Shown here in pieces: positions 9,251-16,165 of a DNA stretch of 64,000 bases (the first letter of the stretch is position 1; each line of letters starts with the position of its first letter). The translations under genes and the position numbers were made by a program. The notes beneath the pieces were generated by a model that made no database searches, was not told where the DNA came from, and saw only the letters and a program-made list of their open reading frames with translations. This DNA comes from G963667975 sp963677395 (lineage in GTDB: Bacteria; Bacteroidota; Bacteroidia; Bacteroidales; G963667975): NCBI GenBank assembly GCA_963677395.2, contig OY781965.2, forward strand, positions 3,658,001 through 3,722,000, read 5' to 3'.

Positions 9251-9258
9251 CAAAGTTA
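9251..9258 (-). promoter_or_regulatory. Putative prs promoter (-7 element)
   Basis: TAACTTTG on the minus strand matches the Bacteroidetes -7 consensus TAnnTTTG exactly, 22 bases before the prs start. No TTTG is seen at the expected -33 distance. Confidence 0.5.
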
Positions 9259-9316
9259 AAGTATAAAATTGGGTTTTGCACCATTTAGCGTGAATAAAAA
9301 TTATCTTACAAAAGGA

Positions 9317-9347
9317 TTTGGCTGTTTCAAAAAAAGCAGTACTTTTG
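9317..9347 (+). promoter_or_regulatory. Promoter of tRNA-Leu
   Basis: TTTG at 9317-9320 and TACTTTTG at 9340-9347 are separated by exactly 19 bases, the Bacteroidetes -33/-7 architecture. The tRNA begins 26 bases after the -7 element. Confidence 0.75.
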
Positions 9348-9373
9348 CAGCTCTTTATCTATCGAAAGTAAAT

Positions 9374-9457
9374 GCCCGGATGGCGGAATCGGTAGACGCG
9401 TTGGTCTCAAAAACCAATAAGGTAACACTTGTGCCGGTTCGATCCCGGCTCCGGGTA
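9374..9457 (+). tRNA. tRNA-Leu (anticodon CAA)
   Basis: An 84-base tRNA with a long variable arm. The acceptor GCCCGGA pairs with TCCGGGT (terminal G-T pair). The anticodon stem TTGGT/ACCAA encloses the loop CTCAAAA with anticodon CAA, and the T arm CCGGTTCGATCCCGG is canonical. The 3' CCA is not encoded. A purL-frame ORF runs through the whole tRNA, which shows that ORF's 5' part is spurious. Confidence 0.96.
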
Positions 9458-9463
9458 CAAATC

Positions 9464-9496
9464 AAAAAAGCCAGACTGAAAAGTCCGGCTTTTTTG
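9464..9496 (+). terminator. Intrinsic terminator after tRNA-Leu
   Basis: The hairpin GCC-A-GACT / AGTC-C-GGC with a GAAA loop is flanked by A and T runs just after the tRNA. Confidence 0.75.
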
Positions 9497-9521
9497 ATTT
9501 GTACAACATATTCCTCTCCCC

Positions 9522-9552
9522 TTTGCCCAGTTTGTGGGAATCACTATCTTTG
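9522..9552 (+). promoter_or_regulatory. Promoter of purL
   Basis: TTTG at 9522-9525 and TATCTTTG at 9545-9552 have a 19-base spacer. The purL ATG is 26 bases after the -7 element, which fixes the start. Confidence 0.75.
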
Positions 9553-9577
9553 CACAACCAATTACACAATTTATCCC

Positions 9578-11812
9578 ATGAGCCAAACACCTGTTGTAAC
9601 GGTAGATACCGCAAAAGAACTCGGGTTATTACCTGAAGAATTCGAAATGATTCAATCTATTTTGGGTCGCACGCCTAACTTTACTGAACTGAGTATCTAT
9701 TCGGTAATGTGGTCGGAACATGCTTCTTACAAGAATTCAATTAAATGGTTAAAAACTTTACCCCGAGAAGGAAAACAACTTCTGGTAGAAGCTGGTAAAG
9801 AAAATGCCGGAATGGTGGATATTGGCAATGGAATAGCATGTGTGTTCAAGATTGAGTCACACAATCATCCATGTGCTGTTGAGCCTTATCAGGGTGCTGC
9901 TACCGGTGTAGGCGGAATTAACCGCGATATCTTTACAATGGGTGCCCGCCCTATCGCTCAACTAAATTCACTTCGCTTCGGAAACATTGAGAACCCACGC
10001 ACAAAGTGGCTAATGAAAGGTGTTGTAAAGGGCATCGGAAATTATGGAAATGCGTTCGGTGTTCCGGTAGTAGCTGGAGAAGTTTATTTTGACGAATGCT
10101 ACAATGCCAATCCATTGGTAAATGCAATGTCGGTAGGTACAATGAAAAAAGAAAATCTGGTTTCGGCAATTTCCAAAGGTGCAGGAAATCCAGTTTACAT
10201 AGTAGGCTCTGCTACCGGAAAAGATGGTATCCACGGAGCAACTTTTGCTTCGGCTGATATTACAGAAGATTCTGCTGATGATATTCCTTCTATTCAGGTT
10301 GGTGACCCTTTTCAGGAAAAACTATTACTGGAAGCTACCCTCGAAGTTATTAAAACTGGTGCAGTTGTAGGGATGCAAGATATGGGTGCTGCCGGAATCA
10401 TTTGCTCAACATCCGAAATGTCAGAAAAGGGCAGTCATGGTATGAAAGTTTACCTCGACAAAGTGCCTTTACGTCAAAAAAATATTGAAGCTTGGGAAAT
10501 TCTCCTTTCCGAGTCGCAGGAACGTATGTTGATCGTTGTAGAAAAAGGAAAAGAAAAGCTCGTTGAAGATGTATTTGCCAAATGGGATCTTAACTGTGCT
10601 ATTATTGGAGAAGTAACCAAAGGGGATCGTCTCGAATTTTACTATCATAACGAACTGGTAGCGAATGTACCGGCTCCTACCCTCGTTTTAGGTGGTGGTG
10701 CTCCGGTTTACAATCGCGAATACAAGGAACCTGCATATTATGCTAAATTAAAAGAATCTAATACAAATTCCATTCCGGAACCATCACTTTCTGAAATTAA
10801 AAAAATTGGGAAATTCTTAGTTTCTCATCCAAATATTGCTTCAAAACGCTGGGTTTATGAGCAGTACGATTCAATGGTAGGCACTAAAAACATGAGCACA
10901 AACCGTCCTTCGGATGCAGCAATTGTAAATGTGAAAGGTACCGACAAAGCATTAGCTGTTACAGTTGATTGTAACTCTCGTTTTGTATACTCTAATCCTG
11001 AAATTGGTACTGAAATTGCTGTTTCAGAAGCAGCTCGAAATATCGTTTGTTCTGGAGGCAAGCCTCTGGCAATTACCAACTGCTTAAACTTCGGGAATCC
11101 TTATAACCCGGAAGTTTACTGGCAATTCATAGGTGCAATCAAAGGCATGGGAAACGCATGTAAGAAATTTAACACACCTGTAACTGGCGGAAATGTAAGT
11201 TTCTATAATCAATACTCTGAAGGGGGAAAAGTTGAAGCCGTTTATCCAACTCCAACAATTGGAATGATTGGTATTCTGGATAAAAAGCAGCAGATGACTC
11301 TTGATTTCAAAACAAAAGATGACTCTATTTATTTAATTGGAAAGCCTCAGGAAGACATTAACAGTTCTGAATATCTTTATTCATATCACAAAGTAAAATT
11401 ATCTCCTGCACCATATTTCAACCTCGATGAAGAATACAAAGTGCAGCAAGTAGTCGGTAAATTAATTGAAAAGAAACTGATCGAATCAGCCCATGACATA
11501 TCAGACGGAGGTTTGTTTGTAACACTTGTTGAATCAGCTATGCCAAATAATTTTGGATTCGATATACTGCTTGATAGTGAATACCGTGCTGATACATACC
11601 TGTTCGGAGAATCTCAAAGTCGTATAGTAGTTTCTGTGGAACCTGATAACGAAAATGCATTTATCGACTTTATGGAATCTTCAAAAGTACCATTTACGGT
11701 TCTTGGCAGAGTTACCGGAGGCAAGGTAGTTGTTGACGATTTCAACTTTGGAAATATTAAAGACTTCAAAACAGCTTATGATGAAGCAATTGAATCAAAA
11801 ATGAATAGTTAA
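9578..11812 (+). CDS. purL: Phosphoribosylformylglycinamidine synthase subunit PurL (small type)
   Basis: The 744-residue enzyme makes FGAM from FGAR with ATP and ammonia delivered by PurQ/PurS in purine synthesis. The N-terminal part has WSEHASYKNS, then KIESHNHPCAVEPYQGAATGVGGINRD, the ATP/metal signature. The two repeated AIRS-type halves are visible, the second with GKPLAITNCLNFGNP and SDGGLF. Length matches the Bacillus-type small PurL and not the 1300-residue fused form, so separate purQ and purS genes must lie elsewhere. The open frame extends upstream to 9269 through tRNA-Leu, its terminator and the promoter. The ATG at 9578 (MSQTPVVTV) is the real start. Confidence 0.95.
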   Translation: MSQTPVVTVDTAKELGLLPEEFEMIQSILGRTPNFTELSIYSVMWSEHASYKNSIKWLKTLPREGKQLLVEAGKENAGMVDIGNGIACVFKIESHNHPCAVEPYQGAATGVGGINRDIFTMGARPIAQLNSLRFGNIENPRTKWLMKGVVKGIGNYGNAFGVPVVAGEVYFDECYNANPLVNAMSVGTMKKENLVSAISKGAGNPVYIVGSATGKDGIHGATFASADITEDSADDIPSIQVGDPFQEKLLLEATLEVIKTGAVVGMQDMGAAGIICSTSEMSEKGSHGMKVYLDKVPLRQKNIEAWEILLSESQERMLIVVEKGKEKLVEDVFAKWDLNCAIIGEVTKGDRLEFYYHNELVANVPAPTLVLGGGAPVYNREYKEPAYYAKLKESNTNSIPEPSLSEIKKIGKFLVSHPNIASKRWVYEQYDSMVGTKNMSTNRPSDAAIVNVKGTDKALAVTVDCNSRFVYSNPEIGTEIAVSEAARNIVCSGGKPLAITNCLNFGNPYNPEVYWQFIGAIKGMGNACKKFNTPVTGGNVSFYNQYSEGGKVEAVYPTPTIGMIGILDKKQQMTLDFKTKDDSIYLIGKPQEDINSSEYLYSYHKVKLSPAPYFNLDEEYKVQQVVGKLIEKKLIESAHDISDGGLFVTLVESAMPNNFGFDILLDSEYRADTYLFGESQSRIVVSVEPDNENAFIDFMESSKVPFTVLGRVTGGKVVVDDFNFGNIKDFKTAYDEAIESKMNS

Positions 11813-11871
11813 GCTATCTCTGCTCTAAAACAAAGAAGAAACTATTTTAAAAGTCGCAACCTTAATATATT

Positions 11872-11953
11872 TTCCCGACTTTCGGAACTCAGTCTGACAG
11901 CTATAATTCAAGCAAGTTGTCATATTGAATCCCGAAAGTCGGGAAAGTCTTTT
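11872..11953 (+). terminator. Long-stem terminator / inverted repeat after purL
   Basis: Perfect 14-base arms (11872-11885 and 11932-11945, core CCCGACTTTCGG) enclose a 46-base loop that can itself fold through TGACAGCT and AGTTGTCA. A T-run follows. It lies 60 bases after the purL stop. Confidence 0.55.
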
Positions 11954-12254
11954 TTACCAGACGAGATACTTTTTGAACATTCTCTTTTTGCTTAACCGCT
12001 ATCCTCATAAATATTTATTTAGGCTTAGCACTTCATGTATCGGGTGCCATTCAATATTACTCACAGATAACAAAATGTATATCAATTATTTATGTTTTAT
12101 ATTTTCAACAAATCAATTCAGGTTAAAAAATAAAATCAGATATTCCAATCTATTTTTCAACCTAAATTCTTAACTGTAGGTTAGCACTAAGTTAATTACT
12201 ATTTTTATCATCAAAAGAACGTTTGATTTGCAGTAACTAAAAAATACAATCATT
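11954..12254. other. Intergenic region without recognisable genes
   Basis: AT-rich sequence between the purL terminator and the beta-helix gene. Short open frames here lack coding character. I see no perfect promoter, RNA gene or repeat. Confidence 0.5.
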
Positions 12255-13733
12255 ATGAAAAAACTACTTACAATTGCATTACTTCTTTGGGCTGTTTTAT
12301 CACAGGCTCAATATGTTACACCTGGAACAGGAACTAACTGGAATATGGATTCATTGGTATTACATTCCAATGGTGCGGTAATTTCAACTATAACCGGTTA
12401 TCAAATAAAGCAAAACCTTGTTATTGATACCAATGATATGATTTCTGTATCAACCGCATCACGAATTGAGCTTGACTCTATGATTCAGCTTGACATTTAC
12501 GGCTCATTGAGCATGAATCCGCAAAGTGGAGCTATCATACTAACAGCCCGTGACACAAATAAAGTTTTTAAAGGAATTTATGCACATGAAGCATCAACTG
12601 TATTATTCAAAAAAACGCTGATTGAATGGGGAGGAGGTATCAAAGTTTCTGATTGTGATTTTTATATGGATAGCTGCCTGGTTCGCAAAAATCAAAATAA
12701 ACTATCAACAGCTGCTGCTATTGATATTGTGTCAGGCAGCCCAATTATTATGAACTCAAAATTTGAAGGTAACAGAAACTCAGCTATTTCTTCAGGAGCT
12801 AATATGGCCTCTGCCCCTGTTATTTATAAAAACATATTTATAAACAATGGCTATTCAAATGCAAACCGGCCACAAATAAATCTCGGGCCATCAGGAGCTG
12901 ACACAGCATTTATTATTCAAAACATCGTTATTGGAGGTCCTTATAACAACATTGGGGGTGTAGCATTCTCATCATTATTAGGAGTAACTGGAAATGTTGT
13001 TATTGCAGGAAATGACATTGAAAACAATCGATATGGTATCACGATCACCGGTTCTAATATTAATGGAAATATTATCAATAACAATATTGCAGACAACAAT
13101 ATTCAAAACAATCCAAACTTAGGTGGAAGCGGCATTAATCTTACTGCTACAAACGGAAATCAACACACAATCATTAAAGGAAATACAATTACTGGAAATC
13201 TATGGGGCATCACTTTAGTTGGAAAACCAACTGCAAATATTGGAGATACTTCTACCACAAATTACAATCCAGGATTAAACGAATTTTCAAACAATGGGAA
13301 TAATAATAAACTTGTAGATTTATATAACAATACTCCTAATACTATTAAAGCAATGGGTAATTGCTGGAATGTTACTATTCAGGATTCAATTAGTATTGAT
13401 AGTGTAATTGTTCACAAACCAGATATTGATACACTTGGAATTGTAATTTTCATGCCATCCTGCTCAACGTCAACATCAATTCAGGAAGCAGAAACCATTA
13501 AAACCTCTGTGTATCCAAATCCGGCAACAGAATCTGTAAATATTGAATTTACTCAAAGCACCAAAGAAGTTGTTATTTACAACAGCCTTGGTCAAATTAT
13601 TTTCAGAAAGGGAAACAGTGTTTCTGATAACACAATGCATATAAATGTATCTAACTGGCCTGATGGTCTTTACATCATTACAATAAATAATGAAAAAAAT
13701 TGTAAAACAGAAAAGCTACTAATAAGACACTAA
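12255..13733 (+). CDS. Secreted parallel beta-helix protein with T9SS sorting domain
   Basis: The 492-residue protein starts with a clear signal peptide (MKKLLTIALLLWAVLSQAQ). The middle (about 140-380) has many repeats rich in N and I with the GNxIxxN rhythm of right-handed parallel beta-helices, as in NosD/pectate-lyase-like proteins. The last 75 residues (from VYPNPATESVNIEF through KLLIRH) are a T9SS type A C-terminal sorting domain, so it should cross the outer membrane and be surface-bound or released. No catalytic residues of a known lyase can be assigned. It may bind or cut a polysaccharide. It stands alone with a strong terminator. Confidence 0.85.
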   Translation: MKKLLTIALLLWAVLSQAQYVTPGTGTNWNMDSLVLHSNGAVISTITGYQIKQNLVIDTNDMISVSTASRIELDSMIQLDIYGSLSMNPQSGAIILTARDTNKVFKGIYAHEASTVLFKKTLIEWGGGIKVSDCDFYMDSCLVRKNQNKLSTAAAIDIVSGSPIIMNSKFEGNRNSAISSGANMASAPVIYKNIFINNGYSNANRPQINLGPSGADTAFIIQNIVIGGPYNNIGGVAFSSLLGVTGNVVIAGNDIENNRYGITITGSNINGNIINNNIADNNIQNNPNLGGSGINLTATNGNQHTIIKGNTITGNLWGITLVGKPTANIGDTSTTNYNPGLNEFSNNGNNNKLVDLYNNTPNTIKAMGNCWNVTIQDSISIDSVIVHKPDIDTLGIVIFMPSCSTSTSIQEAETIKTSVYPNPATESVNIEFTQSTKEVVIYNSLGQIIFRKGNSVSDNTMHINVSNWPDGLYIITINNEKNCKTEKLLIRH

Positions 13734-13744
13734 CAAATATTCAG

Positions 13745-13780
13745 AAAAAAAGCTATCATTTTCGATAGCTTTTTTTTATT
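13745..13780 (+). terminator. Terminator of the beta-helix gene
   Basis: AGCTATC / GATAGCT hairpin flanked by A and T runs, just after the stop codon. Confidence 0.85.
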
Positions 13781-13796
13781 CCGAGAGCCAGAAAAC

Positions 13797-13833
13797 AAAA
13801 AAGCTCCGATACATCAAGTATCAGAGCTTTTTA
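13797..13833 (-). terminator. Terminator of the Ser-Pro-Arg tRNA cluster
   Basis: GCTC-C-GATAC / GTATC-A-GAGC hairpin with A/T runs on both sides, just downstream of tRNA-Arg on the minus strand. Confidence 0.75.
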
Positions 13834-13844
13834 CATATCTTCTG

Positions 13845-13918
13845 TGATTCCGACAGGATTCGAACCTGTGACCCACAGCTTAGAAGGCTGTTGCTCTATC
13901 CAGCTGAGCTACGGAACC
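13845..13918 (-). tRNA. tRNA-Arg (anticodon TCT)
   Basis: A 74-base tRNA. The acceptor GGTTCCG pairs with CGGAATC (one G-T pair). The anticodon loop CTTCTAA reads TCT. The T arm CAGGTTCGAATCCTG is canonical. CCA is not encoded. Last of three tRNAs on this strand. Confidence 0.96.
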
Positions 13919-13961
13919 GTTCGATATTAATACCACAGTTCGGTATTAACTGAAATCAAAG

Positions 13962-14036
13962 TCGGGGTAGCAGGATTCGAACCTGCGACCCCCTGCTCCC
14001 AAAGCAGGTGCGCTAGCCGGACTGCGCTATACCCCG
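13962..14036 (-). tRNA. tRNA-Pro (anticodon TGG)
   Basis: A 75-base tRNA with acceptor CGGGGTA/TACCCCG, anticodon stem CCTGC/GCAGG and loop TTTGGGA (anticodon TGG). CCA is not encoded. Confidence 0.96.
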
Positions 14037-14055
14037 AATCAATATTTTTCACTGG

Positions 14056-14142
14056 CGGAAAGAGGGGGATTCGAACCCCCGGTACCGTTTCCAGTACGAC
14101 AGTTTAGCAAACTGTTGGTTTCAGCCACTCACCCATCTTTCC
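14056..14142 (-). tRNA. tRNA-Ser (anticodon GCT)
   Basis: An 87-base tRNA with a long variable arm, acceptor GGAAAGA/TCTTTCC, discriminator G typical of tRNA-Ser, and loop TTGCTAA with anticodon GCT. The bases after the discriminator read CCA (14055-14053), unlike the other tRNAs here. Confidence 0.95.
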
Positions 14143-14158
14143 TGCCCTAATGGGACTG

Positions 14159-14189
14159 CAAAAATACAAAGAATATTGATATCTCCAAA
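14159..14189 (-). promoter_or_regulatory. Promoter of the Ser-Pro-Arg tRNA cluster
   Basis: On the minus strand TTTG (14189-14186) and TATTTTTG (14166-14159) have a 19-base spacer, 16 bases before tRNA-Ser. Confidence 0.75.
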
Positions 14190-14203
14190 TTTCGCAGTAA
14201 GAT

Positions 14204-14234
14204 TTTGTACATTATTTTTTTTCGTTTACTTTTG
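14204..14234 (+). promoter_or_regulatory. Promoter of tRNA-Gly
   Basis: TTTG at 14204-14207 and TACTTTTG at 14227-14234 with a 19-base spacer, 14 bases before the tRNA. It is back-to-back with the minus-strand tRNA promoter. Confidence 0.78.
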
Positions 14235-14248
14235 CATCTGATTATGAA

Positions 14249-14321
14249 GCGGAAGTAGCTCAGTCGGTAGAGCATCAGCTTCCCAAGCTGAGGGTCGCGG
14301 GTTCGAATCCCGTTTTCCGCT
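14249..14321 (+). tRNA. tRNA-Gly (anticodon CCC)
   Basis: A 73-base tRNA with acceptor GCGGAAG/TTTCCGC, anticodon stem TCAGC/GCTGA and loop TTCCCAA (anticodon CCC). CCA is not encoded. Confidence 0.95.
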
Positions 14322-14375
14322 CAAAACAGCAAAAGCAGTTGTAAATGACTGCTTTTGCTATTATTAATTATCGAC

Positions 14376-15764
14376 CTATACCTTTACGATCTTCTTTGTA
14401 ATTATTTTTTCACGATCTTTTATTTTCAAAAAACAGACTCCCCTCTCCAGAAAATGCAAAGAAAACTGAAGCACGTTTGTTACATCTGGTCGAAAACGAA
14501 CGATTTCGGTTCCAAGAGCATTGATTATAGTTACCTCCAAATCTTTCGGATTAAGTATATTTCTCTGCAATTTTATCATGGGATCTGTTTCACTAATTAA
14601 ATTGGGACAAATAGTATAATCAATCATATCCGGAGATGAAAAGTAAATCCCATTCGAAGTATCTGAAGTGCACCCATAACTATTAACTGCATAAATCTGA
14701 TAGAGGCTTTCTTCTTTAGGAATCCAATGATTCGCAGGGTTCAGCTCTATTAAACTCCCATTAAACAACCAATACACTTCACTACCTGTTGATTCCTCAA
14801 ATTGATTTGTTGATGTATTAAAATTAAGCACTGGTCTTTCAGGCTTTGGATAAACATAAATCAGATTATCAATTTCAAAATGGCTCTTGCATCCTTGATA
14901 TTCAGCACTTACTCCAACTGAATGATATCCCTGTGTTTTGAATAAATATGACAGATGAAGTGTCTTTACGGTATCAATATCATCAAATATCCAGCTAAAT
15001 TTTAATATGGAATCCATTGGTGTTGATTCATTTGTAAACTTAATTGAGAAAGGCGAACAACCCTGGGCTGGCATAGGATCTACCATAAAAGAAATAGTGG
15101 GTGTTTCTTTTATCCCAGATATTTTTTCTACAGTATTATATGCCCCACAATTGTTTTCCCCAGTAACTTTTATTATTCGATTATAAATCTTATTGGCCAA
15201 TACAGTTACAAAAGGCTGTATTGTAGTTATAACCGAATCATACAATATCTCCCATTTATATTTTTGAGCATTATTTATTGTTACAAAGTATGTTACAAGA
15301 ACTGTTAATGTACTGCAAAAGGTATCAATCCCTGAAATTCCTGAAACAGGAATTGGGTAATCACATGTTCGAAATGCCTTTCCACTAGATTGCATTTGAC
15401 CAAACTGATTGTAAGCTTTTACCCTGTAATAATAAAGAGTATCATGGAGTAGATTTTTTAACCATGCTTTTGCTAGAATCAAATTGTTAGAATTTGAAAG
15501 GTTTGGAGTAGCATCTACCTCGCTCCCATACTGTAATGTTAACCCATACTCAAACTTTATTGCAGTTAATGTTCCTTCCGGAAAAATGCTGGCACAAACC
15601 CTTACACTACCATTTGAATAAAAATCAGGTAGTTCTGTAGCTACATAAGGGACAACCTCAGGTGCTTTCCCATTTGTAACAATCTGACAAAAACTATTAT
15701 TCAGAATACTCCCAAATAACACAAGTAATACAATAGCAATACGATATTTTTTTTCATAATACAA
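14376..15764 (-). CDS. Secreted protein with PKD-like and T9SS C-terminal domains; N-terminus uncertain
   Basis: About 462 residues. A signal peptide (KKYRIAIVLLVLFGSILNNSFCQ) leads into fibronectin-like strands, a PKD-like region (FSIKFTNESTPMDSILKFSWIFDD), and a C-terminal module resembling a T9SS sorting domain (about the last 80 residues, ending KIITKKIVKV). It is likely surface-exposed with an adhesive or carbohydrate-binding role. No enzyme motif is seen. The start is odd. The first in-frame ATG (15854) puts about 34 non-signal residues ahead of the hydrophobic core. The best-placed ATG (15757-15755) is out of frame because the A-run after it has 8 bases where 9 would give MKKKYRI. The in-frame TTG at 15764 is given here as the least bad start. 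The alternatives are a one-base indel, sequence error or slippage. Confidence 0.6.
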   Translation of the reverse strand: MYYEKKYRIAIVLLVLFGSILNNSFCQIVTNGKAPEVVPYVATELPDFYSNGSVRVCASIFPEGTLTAIKFEYGLTLQYGSEVDATPNLSNSNNLILAKAWLKNLLHDTLYYYRVKAYNQFGQMQSSGKAFRTCDYPIPVSGISGIDTFCSTLTVLVTYFVTINNAQKYKWEILYDSVITTIQPFVTVLANKIYNRIIKVTGENNCGAYNTVEKISGIKETPTISFMVDPMPAQGCSPFSIKFTNESTPMDSILKFSWIFDDIDTVKTLHLSYLFKTQGYHSVGVSAEYQGCKSHFEIDNLIYVYPKPERPVLNFNTSTNQFEESTGSEVYWLFNGSLIELNPANHWIPKEESLYQIYAVNSYGCTSDTSNGIYFSSPDMIDYTICPNLISETDPMIKLQRNILNPKDLEVTIINALGTEIVRFRPDVTNVLQFSLHFLERGVCFLKIKDREKIITKKIVKV

Positions 15765-15854
15765 AATTTGATTCAAATATAGCAAACCACCTAAGAACAA
15801 ATGATATAATCTATCAATCTTAATACTTCTTAACTTAAGATCCAAATCCGTCAA

Positions 15855-16114
15855 TAGCCATATTTTCTAATTGCAGACTTGATATAATTTGATAAATCTG
15901 TTCTATCAGGCTATTGTTGGCAAAAAGCTCAACACTTTATAGAAACGCTCTGTTATAAAGCTTTTGATGCATACTGAACTAAAGGATATTAAAGTTATCA
16001 ATCGTTACGAAATAACAGAATGACTCAAATTATATTTAAATAATTTATAGATCATTTTCAACGCTATACAAAACTGCCTCTTGATTTTTCAGTTGTACAA
16101 TCTAAGATAAAACA
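15855..16114. other. Intergenic region without recognisable genes
   Basis: AT-rich sequence upstream of the PKD/T9SS gene. I see no RNA gene, repeat or perfect promoter element. Confidence 0.45.
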
Positions 16115-16144
16115 AAAAGAACTGCCAAAATTGGCAGTTCTTTT
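16115..16144 (-). terminator. Terminator of hppA
   Basis: Perfect hairpin GAACTGCCA / TGGCAGTTC with A and T runs on both sides, 22 bases after the hppA stop. It can work in both directions. Confidence 0.85.
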
Positions 16145-16165
16145 CAATATTTAAGTTTTTGACTA

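Noticed and set aside
9269..9577. N-terminal extension of PurL
   Set aside because: It covers tRNA-Leu, a terminator and the promoter.
11925..12173. 82-residue open frame
   Set aside because: AT-driven frame across the terminator and intergenic DNA, without coding character.
14355..14600. Plus-strand open frame after tRNA-Gly
   Set aside because: It is a shadow of the minus-strand T9SS gene.
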